Positions 1 through 7,912 of a stretch of DNA of 64,000 nt are shown in pieces. The DNA comes from Actinomadura atramentaria DSM 43919 (GTDB lineage: Bacteria; Actinomycetota; Actinomycetes; Streptosporangiales; Streptosporangiaceae), in contig NZ_KB907209.1 of the NCBI RefSeq assembly GCF_000381885.1, positions 284,478 to 348,477 on the forward strand. The letters run 5' to 3'. Positions within the stretch are counted from its first letter, which is position 1, and each line of letters opens with the position of its first letter. Below the pieces are notes generated by a model. That model saw only the letters and a program-made list of their open reading frames with translations, was not told where the DNA came from and did no database searches. The position numbers and the translations under genes are program-made.

Positions 1-846
1 GTTCTCCACCATCTCGTCCACCTCCCGCGCGTCGATCCCGAAGTTCTCCCAGATCTCGCGGCCCCGGATGCGGTCGCGCATCAGGTAGCAGCCCTCGATC
101 ACGAACTCCTCGCGCTCCCGCATCTCGGACGCGGACAGGTCCTTGTAGTAGTCGCGCAGTGCGAGGCGGCCGAACGCGACGTGCCGCGCCTCGTCCTGCA
201 TCACGTACGCGAGGATCTGCTTGGGCAGCGGCTTGGTCGTGACGTCGCGCATCACGCCGAACGCGGCGAGCGCCAGGCCCTCGATGAGCACCTGCATGCC
301 GAGGTAAGGCATGTCCCAGCGGCCGTCGGTGAGGGTCTCGTTCAGCAGGTCCTGGAGCTTGGTGTTGATCGGGTAGACCATCCCGATCTTCTCTTGCAGG
401 AAACGCGAGAACACCTCGACGTGGCGGGCCTCGTCCATCGTCTGCGTCGCGGAGTAGAACTTGGAGTCCAGGTCCGGGACGGTCTCGACGATCCGCGCCG
501 CCGTGATCATCGCGCCCTGCTCGCCGTGGACGAACTGGCTGAACTGCCACGACACCGAGTGGCGGCGCAGCTCGCCGCGCTCGCGCTCGCTCATGCGCTC
601 CCAGTGGCGCGTTCCGTAGACCGCGAGCGACTGGTCCGGGACGCCGAGGACGTCGTGCGGGTCGACCTCCAGGTCCCAGTCGATGCGCTTGACCGAGTCC
701 CACTGGCGGTCCTTGCCCTTCTGGTACAGGGCGAGGAGCTTGTCGCGGCCGTCGTCGTACTCCCAGGTGAACCGGGTGTCCCCGACGAGCGGGATCTCGT
801 GGGTCGTGGGGGAGACGGAACTGGTGTAAAGGTCTCTGGTGGACAC
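1..846 (-). CDS. Ferritin-like di-iron protein (R2-like), C-terminus cut by window edge
   Basis: 282 codons are visible; the gene runs off the left edge. The GTG start at 846 has a GGAGG Shine-Dalgarno about 8 nt upstream. The protein carries the ligand set of a four-helix di-iron carboxylate protein: Glu109 (HGEQGA), Glu139 with His142 (DEARH), Glu189 (IEGLAL) and Glu219 with His222 (a second DEARH). This layout fits the ribonucleotide-reductase-R2-like/ferritin-like superfamily, whose members activate oxygen; the substrate cannot be told from sequence. It is divergent from a TetR gene, with a palindromic operator between them, so it is probably controlled by that repressor. An oxygenase or N-oxygenase role is inference. 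Confidence 0.8.
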   Translation of the reverse strand, partial: MSTRDLYTSSVSPTTHEIPLVGDTRFTWEYDDGRDKLLALYQKGKDRQWDSVKRIDWDLEVDPHDVLGVPDQSLAVYGTRHWERMSERERGELRRHSVSWQFSQFVHGEQGAMITAARIVETVPDLDSKFYSATQTMDEARHVEVFSRFLQEKIGMVYPINTKLQDLLNETLTDGRWDMPYLGMQVLIEGLALAAFGVMRDVTTKPLPKQILAYVMQDEARHVAFGRLALRDYYKDLSASEMREREEFVIEGCYLMRDRIRGREIWENFGIDAREVDEMVEN

Positions 847-870
847 GTGGGGCCTCCAGGGGGCGGTTAC

Positions 871-899
871 GTACGATGTACGTCCGGCGTACATTGTAC
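871..899. promoter_or_regulatory. Palindromic operator between di-iron protein and TetR genes
   Basis: Two 12-nt arms, GTACGATGTACG (871-882) and CGTACATTGTAC (888-899), are inverted copies with one mismatch, separated by 5 nt. The site lies 25 nt before the GTG of the di-iron gene and about 52 nt before the TetR ATG. Position and symmetry fit a TetR-dimer operator controlling both divergent genes. Confidence 0.75.
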
Positions 900-951
900 G
901 TACCGTGTCACGGCCCACTTACCATGTCAACGAGAACGGAGGGAGCGGGCG

Positions 952-1620
952 ATGACGAGGCGCGTGACGTCCGGCACACCCGAGCCGCGGCCGGCGCTCA
1001 CCCGCGACCGCGTCGTCCGGGCCGCCGTGGACCTGATCGAGCGGGACGGGACCAGGGCGCTGTCGATGCGCGCCGTCGCCGCCGAACTCGGCGTCGCGGT
1101 GATGTCGCTCTACAACCACGTCCCCAACAAGGCGGCGCTGCTGGAGGGCGTCGCCGAGCACGTCGTCGCGGGGATGGACCTCACCGGCGACCCCGCCGAG
1201 CACTGGACCGACCGCGCCCGCGCCCTCGCGCGCGCGTTCCGCAAGACCGCGCACGACTACCCGCGCTGCATGACGATCGTCCTCACGCACAAGGTGGACG
1301 GCACGGTCGGGCTGCGGATGGCCGAGAGCGCGTTCGCCATCGCGCACGACGCCGGGTTCGACGCACCCACCGCCGTGCGCATCACCCGCGCGCTCATGGC
1401 GTACACGCTCGGCGCGCAACTGCGGGACGCGGGGATGGCCGAGGTCCTCGACCGGCATCCGGACGGGCTGTTCGCCGCGCGGGAACTCGACCCGACGCGG
1501 TTCCCGAACGTCCTCGCGGCGGGCGACGAGCTGGCGCGCAGCGACCCCGAGGGCGACTTCGAGTTCGGGCTCGACCTGCTGCTCGGCGCGGTCGACGCGC
1601 TGCCGCGTCAGGTGACGTAG
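952..1620 (+). CDS. TetR/AcrR family transcriptional regulator
   Basis: 222 aa. The N-terminal helix-turn-helix is clear around residues 14-62 (RDRVVRAAVDLIERDG, then LGVAVMSLYNHVPNKAALL). The C-terminal part looks like the tetracycline-repressor-type ligand-binding domain, with no ligand predictable. The ATG at 952 is chosen because GGAGGGAG lies just upstream; the longer open frame to the left is antisense to the di-iron gene. It probably represses itself and the divergent di-iron gene through the palindrome at 871-899. Its 3' end overlaps the convergent TetR gene by 13 bp. Confidence 0.9.
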   Translation: MTRRVTSGTPEPRPALTRDRVVRAAVDLIERDGTRALSMRAVAAELGVAVMSLYNHVPNKAALLEGVAEHVVAGMDLTGDPAEHWTDRARALARAFRKTAHDYPRCMTIVLTHKVDGTVGLRMAESAFAIAHDAGFDAPTAVRITRALMAYTLGAQLRDAGMAEVLDRHPDGLFAARELDPTRFPNVLAAGDELARSDPEGDFEFGLDLLLGAVDALPRQVT

Positions 1621-2228
1621 GGCGAGAGGCCGTTCCAGCAGAAGTCGGTCATGTAGCGGGCGGCGTCGCGGGCGCCGACCTCCGGGCGGCCGGTCTGCCA
1701 CAGGCTCAGGCGCTCGCTCGCGCCCATGATGATCTCGGTGAACGCGGCCAGGTCCGGCTCGGGGAGGCCCGCGGCGAACGTGCGCAGCACGCCCGCGATC
1801 AGCTCGCTCTGCTGGCGGCGCGTCTCCTGGATCGCGGCCGCGCCCGCGGGCGGGCCGCCGTGCGGGTCGGTCAGCAGCATCGTGAACGAGCGGCTGTGCG
1901 AGCCGACGAACTCGAAGTAGGCGGTCATACCGCGCTCCAGGATCTCGCGCGGGTCGGTGACCCCGGCCATCGCCTTCAGCGTGACCTCGTACAGCTCCGC
2001 GCGGGACCGGGCGATGCACGCGGTGAGCAGGCCCTCCTTGGAGCCGAAGTACTCGTAGATCATCGGCTTGGAGACGCCGCAGCGCTCGGCGATCTCGTCC
2101 ATCGAGGTGGCCTGGTAGCCGCGCTCGCCGAAGACCTCTTCGGCGACGTCGAGCATCTGCCGCTCGCGTTCGGCGCGCGACATGCGACGCCGCCGGGTCC
2201 GGGGGGTCGGGGGCGTGGCGCTGCTCAC
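1608..2228 (-). CDS. TetR family transcriptional regulator
   Basis: 206 aa with a typical TetR DNA-binding domain near residues 18-68 (RQMLDVAEEVFGERGY, then CGVSKPMIYEYFGSKEGLL) and an all-helical C-terminal half. The GTG at 2228 is preceded on its own strand by TAGGAT and a 6-nt spacer, a -10 box placed for leaderless transcription. The gene is divergent from the monooxygenase at 2316; a 37-bp palindrome lies between them, so autoregulation and control of the monooxygenase are likely. Confidence 0.9.
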   Translation of the reverse strand: MSSATPPTPRTRRRRMSRAERERQMLDVAEEVFGERGYQATSMDEIAERCGVSKPMIYEYFGSKEGLLTACIARSRAELYEVTLKAMAGVTDPREILERGMTAYFEFVGSHSRSFTMLLTDPHGGPPAGAAAIQETRRQQSELIAGVLRTFAAGLPEPDLAAFTEIIMGASERLSLWQTGRPEVGARDAARYMTDFCWNGLSPYVT

Positions 2229-2259
2229 ACGAAAATCCTAACTGTTGGACCTACCGTCA

Positions 2260-2296
2260 GTAACCTACTCCAGGTAACTTACCGGGAGTAGGTTAC
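2260..2296. promoter_or_regulatory. 37-bp nested palindromic operator (TetR/monooxygenase)
   Basis: Outer arms GTAACCTACTCC (2260-2271) and GGAGTAGGTTAC (2285-2296) are perfect inverted copies. Inner arms GGTAA (2273-2277) and TTACC (2279-2283) share the same centre at 2278, so the whole 37 bp is symmetric except for one pair. It sits 20 bp before the monooxygenase ATG and 32 bp before the TetR GTG. It probably binds the TetR protein at 1608-2228, perhaps two dimers. Confidence 0.8.
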
Positions 2297-2315
2297 CGGG
2301 AGAAGGTAGGCAGAC

Positions 2316-3779
2316 ATGAGCGAGCGCGCTCCGGCCATCGTGATCATCGGCTCGGGCTTCGCCGGGCTCGGCATGGCGATCCAGCTCAAGAAGGCGAACT
2401 TCCACGACTTCGTCGTCCTGGAGAAGAGCAAGGGACTCGGCGGGACCTGGCACGACAACACCTATCCGGGCTGCGCCTGCGACGTCCCCTCGCACATGTA
2501 CTCCTTCTCCTTCGAGCTGAACCCGCACTGGTCGCGGATGTTCGCGCCGCAGCCGGAGATCCGCGACTACATGGAGCGGACCGCCGACAAGTACGGCGTC
2601 CGCGACCACATCCGGTTCGACAGCGCCGTCGAGTCCGCCGAATACGACGACGCCGCCAAGCGGTGGAACGTGACCCTCTCCGACGGGACCGTGTTCACGC
2701 CCAAGGCCGTCGTGTCCGGCATCGGCGCCCTGCACATCCCGTCCTTCCCGGACCTGCCCGGCATGGAGACGTTCCAGGGCACCGCGTTCCACTCCGCCGA
2801 GTGGAACCACGACTACGACCTCACCGGAAAGCGCGTCGCCGTCATCGGCACCGGCGCGTCGGCGATCCAGTTCGTCCCCCGCGTCGCCAAGCAGGCCGCG
2901 AGCCTCACGCTCTTCCAGCGGACGCCGCCGTGGATCCAGCCCAAGCCGGACCGCTCGATCCCCGCACCCGTCCGCGCCGCGTTCGCCAAGGTCCCCGGCG
3001 CGGCCCGCGCCTTCCGCGCCTCCATCTACTGGACGCTCGAAGCCCGCGCCGTCGGCTTCACCATCGACCCGCGCCTCTCCGTGCCGATGGAGAAGCTCGC
3101 GCGCTGGCACATCAACCGGCAGATCAAGGACCCCGAGCTGCGCGCCAAGGTCACCCCCGACTACACCATCGGGTGCAAGCGGGTGCTGCTGTCCAACGAC
3201 TACTATCCGGCGCTGGCCCGGCCGAACGTCGAAGTCGAGACGTCGTCCATCGCCGAGATCCGCGAGCACTCCATCGTCACCGAGGACGGCCGCGAATACG
3301 AGGTCGACTGCATCATCTACGGCACCGGATTCAAGGTCACCGACGCACTCGCCGAACAGCGCATCGTCGGCCGCGACGGACTCAAGATCCAGGAAGCCTT
3401 CGCGAACGGGATCGAGGTCTACCGGGGCACCACCATTCCCGGATTCCCCAACCTCTTCATGCTCCTCGGGCCCAACACCGGACTCGGCCACAACTCCGTC
3501 GTCTTCATGATCGAGACGCAGATCCAGCACGTCCTGAGCTGCCTCCGCCTCATCCAGGACAAGGGCGCCGACGCCATCGAACCCAAGCCCGAAGCGCTCC
3601 GCAGCTTCAACGACAAGATGCACCGGCGGCTCCGCCGCGCCGTCTGGAGCGAAGGCGGCTGCCAGTCCTGGTACCTCGACGAGAACGGGGTCAACCGGAC
3701 GCTGTGGCCGGGGCACACGTTCGAGTTCTGGGCGTCCACGCGGAAGGCGAAGGAAGAGGACTACACCCTTAGTTACTAG
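2316..3779 (+). CDS. FAD-dependent Baeyer-Villiger-type monooxygenase
   Basis: 487 aa, normal for class B flavoprotein monooxygenases. An N-terminal FAD Rossmann motif (GSGFAGLG, residues 12-19) is followed by GGTWHDNTYPG (42-52), the BVMO fingerprint FxGxxxHxxxW as FQGTAFHSAEW (153-163), and a second Rossmann motif GTGASAIQ (178-185) for NADPH. Such enzymes insert oxygen next to a carbonyl or oxidise heteroatoms; related sequences are often annotated as 4-hydroxyacetophenone monooxygenase, but the substrate is unknown here. The divergent TetR and the 37-bp palindrome suggest substrate-induced expression. The stop codon abuts repeat element A. Confidence 0.9.
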   Translation: MSERAPAIVIIGSGFAGLGMAIQLKKANFHDFVVLEKSKGLGGTWHDNTYPGCACDVPSHMYSFSFELNPHWSRMFAPQPEIRDYMERTADKYGVRDHIRFDSAVESAEYDDAAKRWNVTLSDGTVFTPKAVVSGIGALHIPSFPDLPGMETFQGTAFHSAEWNHDYDLTGKRVAVIGTGASAIQFVPRVAKQAASLTLFQRTPPWIQPKPDRSIPAPVRAAFAKVPGAARAFRASIYWTLEARAVGFTIDPRLSVPMEKLARWHINRQIKDPELRAKVTPDYTIGCKRVLLSNDYYPALARPNVEVETSSIAEIREHSIVTEDGREYEVDCIIYGTGFKVTDALAEQRIVGRDGLKIQEAFANGIEVYRGTTIPGFPNLFMLLGPNTGLGHNSVVFMIETQIQHVLSCLRLIQDKGADAIEPKPEALRSFNDKMHRRLRRAVWSEGGCQSWYLDENGVNRTLWPGHTFEFWASTRKAKEEDYTLSY

Positions 3780-4700
3780 TGGGGGGGCGACCCCCCACGG
3801 CCCCCCGCGGCGCGGAGCATGCATCCTCACTCCGCTGGCGCTCCGTTCCGGTGCATCCTCCGCGCTGCGCGCGCCCGGCCGCTCGCCTGGCGGCTCGCGG
3901 CCGTGCGCGCGCGGGGCACCCCCTGGGGTTTCCGCCTTTGTTTGGGTGTAGACCCCCCGGGGTGCCCGCCGCTTGGGGGTGGTCACCCCCTGGGGTTGCT
4001 CGCCGTTCGCGTGCGGGGGTACTGCTCGGTGGTTGTGGGGAGCTGTTGGGGGAGCCCTGGGTTTCCCGCCCTGCGCGGGGGTGGTCGCACCTTGGGGTTG
4101 CTCGCCGTTCGTGTGCGGGGTGCTGCTCGGCGGTTGTGTGGAGCTGTTGGGGAAGCCGGGTGGTTCCTGCCTGTGCGGAGGTGGTCGTACCTGGGGGTTG
4201 GTCGCCGTTCGCGTGCGGGTGCCGCTCGGTGGTTGTGTGTATCTGTTTGGGGGAGCCTGGGTTTCCCCTGGGCTGGTCGCCGTTTGTGGGGTGCCCTTGC
4301 TGGCTTTGCTTCGCTTCGGGGGTTCTCCGCGGGGGGGGGGGCGCCTTTTTCTGTGCGGGTCGGGCGGGTGGGCTTCTTGGCGGTTCGCTTTTTTGCGTTG
4401 CGTTCGGCGTGTGGATTGCCGGGTTCTCTTGCCTGGCGGGTGCGTTTCCGGTGTTTTCGGGTGGCGCCCGGTCACGGCGGCGGGTGTCGGGCGGCGCCGT
4501 GACCGGGCTGTTCTGGGGTGGCTGGGAACGGCGTCGTTCCGGCGTGGTCCGTGGGGGGACGGGGGCTTGCTCGGGAGCGTTCCAGGCGGGCGGCGCGGCG
4601 TTGCGGCGCTCGGCTCCGGCGGGTTCGGCGAGAGTGCGAAGGGGGAGTCCACTCGTTCCTTCGCGGATGAGGGTATGTCGGTGGTTAATGGGGGCGCAAG
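3780..4700 (+). repeat. Intergenic repeat element A (hairpin, core, tandem arms, A-depleted tail)
   Basis: Begins directly after the monooxygenase stop with a G6/C6 hairpin (3780-3797). The core follows (about 3798-3920) and includes the 24-bp segment at 3878-3901 found in all four copies of the family. After one arm ending in GTGTAGACCCCCC come three approximate repeats of about 100 bp, starting GTGGTC at 3979, 4081 and 4181. The next stretch has no A from 4255 to 4414 and includes 11 consecutive G. Open frames here have no ribosome binding site or recognisable protein, so I call the block noncoding. The remainder to 4788 holds nothing recognisable. Confidence 0.75.
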
Positions 4701-4818
4701 TGGGGCGGGGCTTGTTTTTGGGCGATCGCGAAACGTCACTATTGGCATTGGTGGCCGTGGTTCGGTTTGAAGTTCCGTATTGTTGGGAATGGCGGACGGG
4801 TCGTTCGAGGTGGGGTGG

Positions 4819-5211
4819 ATGATGGGTCGGGTGCTGGTGCCGCGGCGGGTCGCGGAGTTCAACAAGGTCGTCACCAACCGGGTGCAGGGAGTGTGGGCGC
4901 CCTACCTGCCGCCGTGGGCGGTGGTCGTCCACAGGGGGCGGCGGTCGGGGCGGGAGTACCGGACGCCCGTCGTCGCGCTGCTCAGCGGTGGGCGCGTCTT
5001 CATCGCGCTGCCGTACGGGGCCGACAGCGACTGGGTTCGGAACCTGCTCGTCGCCGAGCGGGGCGGGGTCGAGTACGGCGGGCGGCTGCGGCGCGTGGTC
5101 CGGCCGCGCGTCGTCGAGGCCGAGCAGGGCGAGGACGTCGATCTGCCGCCGCTCGTCCGGGCCGCCTTGCGGCGGGTGGACGTGCTCGTCGCGGACGTCG
5201 AAGAGCGCTGA
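4819..5211 (+). CDS. Nitroreductase-family deazaflavin (F420)-dependent oxidoreductase
   Basis: About 130 aa. The sequence pattern (FNKVVTNRV near the N-terminus, then VVVHRGRRSGREYRTPVV) is typical of the Ddn-like split beta-barrel family, which binds F420 or related deazaflavins and reduces quinones or nitro compounds. The start is uncertain: ATG 4819 has GAGGTGGGG upstream and is preferred, while an in-frame ATG at 4789 would add ten residues. There is no obvious partner gene; the upstream kilobase is repeat element A. Function beyond the family is inference. Confidence 0.8.
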   Translation: MMGRVLVPRRVAEFNKVVTNRVQGVWAPYLPPWAVVVHRGRRSGREYRTPVVALLSGGRVFIALPYGADSDWVRNLLVAERGGVEYGGRLRRVVRPRVVEAEQGEDVDLPPLVRAALRRVDVLVADVEER

Positions 5212-5293
5212 TCCGTCCGCCCGCTGACCCACGTCCGTTCGTTCCTCCGCGCGCGATGAGTTTCAGAAGTGGGGAGGGTCCTTCTCGACGGGT

Positions 5294-5317
5294 GGCGCGC
5301 GCGGAGGTGCGCGCGCC
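5294..5317 (+). promoter_or_regulatory. 9-bp inverted repeat ahead of the VOC gene
   Basis: GGCGCGCGC (5294-5302) and GCGCGCGCC (5309-5317) flank a 6-nt spacer, ending 21 nt before the VOC-protein ATG. It could be an operator or a 5'-UTR hairpin; the sequence does not decide. Confidence 0.4.
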
Positions 5318-5338
5318 GCGACGAGTGAGGAGGCCAGA

Positions 5339-5818
5339 ATGGTCGCGCGGGGATTCACCACGAGCCTGTGGCTCGACGGGACGGCCGAGGAGGCCGCCGA
5401 GTTCTACGTGTCGGTGTTCCCGGACGGGAAGATCGAGCGGGTCGTCCGGTACGGCGAGGCCGGCCCCGGCCCGGCCGGGTCGGTGGTGACGGTCGAGTTC
5501 ACGATCAACGGGCAGCGGTTCGTCGGCCTCAACGGCGGCCCGCAGTTCACGATCGACGAGGCGGTGTCGTTCGAGATCCACTGCGAGGACCAGGCGGAGG
5601 TCGACCACTACTGGGCCGTCCTCGGCGAGGGCGGGCGGGCGGCCGAGTGCGGGTGGATCGCCGACCGGTTCGGCGTCTGGTGGCAGGTCATCCCGGACGG
5701 GCTCATCGAGCTCATCACCGACCCCGACCCGGAGAAGGCGGCGCGGGCGACCCGCGCGATGTTCGGCATGTCCAAGCTGGACATCGCCGCCCTCCGCCGC
5801 GCCCACGCGGGGGAGTGA
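5339..5818 (+). CDS. VOC family protein (PhnB/3-demethylubiquinone methyltransferase-like fold)
   Basis: 159 aa. The opening FTTSLWLDGTAEEAAEFYVSVF, the repeat of the beta-alpha-beta-beta-beta module, and the ending WQVIPDGLIELITDPDPEKA are characteristic of the PhnB-type vicinal-oxygen-chelate proteins often labelled 3-demethylubiquinone-9 3-methyltransferase. They have no methyltransferase motif, so that label should not be taken literally. A strong GAGGAGG lies just before the ATG. It ends before a bidirectional terminator shared with the convergent TetR gene. Confidence 0.85.
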   Translation: MVARGFTTSLWLDGTAEEAAEFYVSVFPDGKIERVVRYGEAGPGPAGSVVTVEFTINGQRFVGLNGGPQFTIDEAVSFEIHCEDQAEVDHYWAVLGEGGRAAECGWIADRFGVWWQVIPDGLIELITDPDPEKAARATRAMFGMSKLDIAALRRAHAGE

Positions 5819-5824
5819 CGGCCC

Positions 5825-5850
5825 GGGTGCGGGCCGCCCGGCCCGCACCC
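5825..5850. terminator. Bidirectional hairpin terminator
   Basis: Perfect 11-bp stem GGGTGCGGGCC/GGCCCGCACCC with a GCCC loop, placed between two convergent stop codons (5818 and 5859). No T-run follows, as is usual in high-GC actinomycetes. Confidence 0.75.
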
Positions 5851-5858
5851 CGTCGCGC

Positions 5859-6521
5859 TCAGGGCTGCTTCTCGTCCGGGACGGGTTCGAAGAGGGGGCG
5901 GATGCCGTCGATGATCCGGCGGATGATCGGGCGCTGCTCGGCGGGCGAGCGGCCGCGCAGCCCGAGGACCGGGTCGAGCCCGTCGTAGTACGGCGACAGC
6001 GCCAGGTGCGGCAGCGTCATCAGCAGCAGCGTCGCGAGGATGTCGACGTCCGCGTCGGCCCGGATCTCGCCGCGCTCCCGCCACAGCTCCAGCGCCGGGT
6101 GGACGACCTGGAGGTAGTGCTGGTTGGCGGTGTCGCGGACGACGGAGCGGACGCTGTTGTCCAGCTCGAAATTGGTCGCGGCGGTGACGGCGCGCTCCAG
6201 CGGGTGGTCGTCCCAGTACTCCGTCCACTCGCACAGGACGTCGAACAGCCAGCCGTCGAAGGGCTGGTCGAAGTCCACGCGGGCGATGCGCCGCTCCATC
6301 TCCTCGCGAATCCGCCGGGACGTCTCGTCGCAGACGAACGCGAAGAACTCCAGCTTGTCGGTGAAGTACTGGAACAGGGAGCCCTTGGCGATCCCGGCCT
6401 CGCGCGCGATGGTGTTGAGGCTGCCGGTGGAGTAGCCGTGCTCGCCGAATTCGCGCATGGCCACCTCGAGCACGCGCTCGCGCTTGGCCACGTTGAGCCG
6501 GAACCACGTCGAGGTTGGCAT
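5859..6521 (-). CDS. TetR family transcriptional regulator
   Basis: 220 aa. HTH at residues 13-60 (KRERVLEVAMREFGEHGY, then EAGIAKGSLFQYFTDKLEFF). The C-terminal region is the long helical ligand-binding type. The ATG at 6521 follows GAAGGG. No divergent structural gene exists; the neighbour upstream is the 3' end of the PucR gene, so its target is not evident from context. A CCGTC/GACGG inverted repeat just upstream may be its own operator. Confidence 0.88.
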   Translation of the reverse strand: MPTSTWFRLNVAKRERVLEVAMREFGEHGYSTGSLNTIAREAGIAKGSLFQYFTDKLEFFAFVCDETSRRIREEMERRIARVDFDQPFDGWLFDVLCEWTEYWDDHPLERAVTAATNFELDNSVRSVVRDTANQHYLQVVHPALELWRERGEIRADADVDILATLLLMTLPHLALSPYYDGLDPVLGLRGRSPAEQRPIIRRIIDGIRPLFEPVPDEKQP

Positions 6522-6536
6522 GGACCCTTCGACTTT

Positions 6537-6561
6537 CCGTCAGGGAACGGTAACCCGACGG
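6537..6561. promoter_or_regulatory. Inverted repeat upstream of TetR gene
   Basis: CCGTC (6537-6541) and GACGG (6557-6561), with inner GGG/CCC also paired, centred 28 bp upstream of the TetR ATG. A candidate autoregulatory operator. Confidence 0.45.
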
Positions 6562-6679
6562 TCAGGATAGCGGCCCGTGCCGGGACGTGCGAGGCGCGCC
6601 CGGCCCCGTCCGGCGGGCCCGGCGGATCGCGCGCGGGCCGTGGCCGGAGGCGGGGGGACGGGAGACGGGAGCGGCCGGG

Positions 6680-7912
6680 TCAGCCGCCCGGGGTGCCGCG
6701 GCGGCCGAGCGCGCGGCGGCGGCGCAGCGCGGTGGCGCGCAGCGCGGCCTCCAGGGAGAACCGGGAGTCGGGGTCCTCCAGGCCGTCCCCGAGGTAGCCC
6801 TCCAGTTGCCGCAGCCGGTACCGGACGGTCTGCGGGTGGACCTTCAGCCGCTCCCCGATCTCGACGGCGGTGGCGTGCGTCGTGACGGACTCGGCCAGCG
6901 TCTCGATGAGGCGGCGGCGGTGCCCGTCCGACATGTGGTCGAGCGGCGCGAGGTGGCGGCGGGCCAGTTCCTCCATCAACGCCGGGTCCGACATCAGCCA
7001 CATCGTCACGAGGTGTTCCTCGCACGGGATGAGCGACCCGTCGCGGATGATGCCCTCCTCGGCGAGCGCCAGCACGCGCCGCGCCCAGCGCAGCGAGTGC
7101 GCCGCGCGCTCCAGCGGCAGCGTGAGGCCGAGGACGCAGCTCGCGTCCGACAGTGCCGCGCGCAGCATGCTCGCGCGCGCCTCGGTGATCGGGCCGGGGA
7201 CGAGCAGGCACGGCTCGCCGTCGTCGAGGTCGACGAGCACGTCGGCGTCCAGCGCCGAGCGCGTGCAGTGCCCGTCGGGATGGACGGCGACGAGCGTCGC
7301 GGACTCCGGCAGCGGCCACCAGCACGCGGTCTTGGCGGCCTCCTCGATCGCCTCCCGCACGACGGCGGGCTGCTGGAGGATGAGCTGCAGCAGGCGGCGC
7401 CGGTCGCCGCGCCGCCGCAGGTCGGCCTGGCCGCTGGCCTGCTGGTGGCCGATCCGGGCCTGCGCGATGGCCTCGTCCAGGTAGACGAGCATCGCGTCGA
7501 CGGCGTCGGACACCACCGACGTCGGGACGCCCTCGCGCTCGGCGACGATGACGGTCCGCCGCCAGGCGATGTGGAAGGCGACGCGGTACGCGGCCTGGAG
7601 GTGGTCGAGGCTGCGGCCCTCGACCGCCTCGAAGTGGCCGAGGGCGCGGCAGGTCTCGTCGCGCTGGGTCGAGGACACGGCCGGGTCCGCGGCGGCGTCG
7701 AGGAACCCGTTGAAGAGCATCTCGGCGCTGAGCCGCAGGATCTGGTCGTAGGCGGAATCCTCGGGACGGTTGTACTCGGGGATGGTTCGGCGGATCTCGG
7801 CGATGACGTCATTGATCACGTCGCCGAGCTGCGCTCTGAGGAGTTCGGCGAATTCGGCCGGGATGATGGCGTGGCCCTCGCTGGTCTCGGAAAGCTCCAA
7901 TGCCTGCGACAT
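6680..7912 (-). CDS. PucR/CdaR-type transcriptional regulator
   Basis: 410 aa using the ATG at 7912, which is preceded by GGAGG about 12 nt away; the open frame extends further upstream without a good ribosome site. The C-terminal 50 residues carry the PucR-type HTH (TAVEIGERLKVHPQTVRYRL), preceded by a GGDEF-like sensory middle and an N-terminal helical domain containing LDHLQAAYRVAFHIAW. Regulators of this kind commonly respond to small metabolites. It is divergent from the mce operon, and repeated GGTGACAA motifs in the shared 584-bp spacer are candidate sites. That it controls mce is inference from position. Confidence 0.85.
   Translation of the reverse strand: MSQALELSETSEGHAIIPAEFAELLRAQLGDVINDVIAEIRRTIPEYNRPEDSAYDQILRLSAEMLFNGFLDAAADPAVSSTQRDETCRALGHFEAVEGRSLDHLQAAYRVAFHIAWRRTVIVAEREGVPTSVVSDAVDAMLVYLDEAIAQARIGHQQASGQADLRRRGDRRRLLQLILQQPAVVREAIEEAAKTACWWPLPESATLVAVHPDGHCTRSALDADVLVDLDDGEPCLLVPGPITEARASMLRAALSDASCVLGLTLPLERAAHSLRWARRVLALAEEGIIRDGSLIPCEEHLVTMWLMSDPALMEELARRHLAPLDHMSDGHRRRLIETLAESVTTHATAVEIGERLKVHPQTVRYRLRQLEGYLGDGLEDPDSRFSLEAALRATALRRRRALGRRGTPGG

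Noticed and set aside
3979..4280. Possible CRISPR array from the regular repeats
   Set aside because: Units are about 100 bp and similar along their whole length, with no short invariant repeats separated by unique spacers and no cas genes.
3779..4822. Several long plus-strand frames in element A
   Set aside because: They read through noncoding repeats, are Gly/Cys/Trp/Val-rich, lack ribosome sites and match the repeat periodicity, not a protein family.
2265..4877. Very long minus-strand open frame opposite the monooxygenase and element A
   Set aside because: Antisense frame caused by high GC; composition is Pro/Arg/His-rich and it has no start context or family resemblance.
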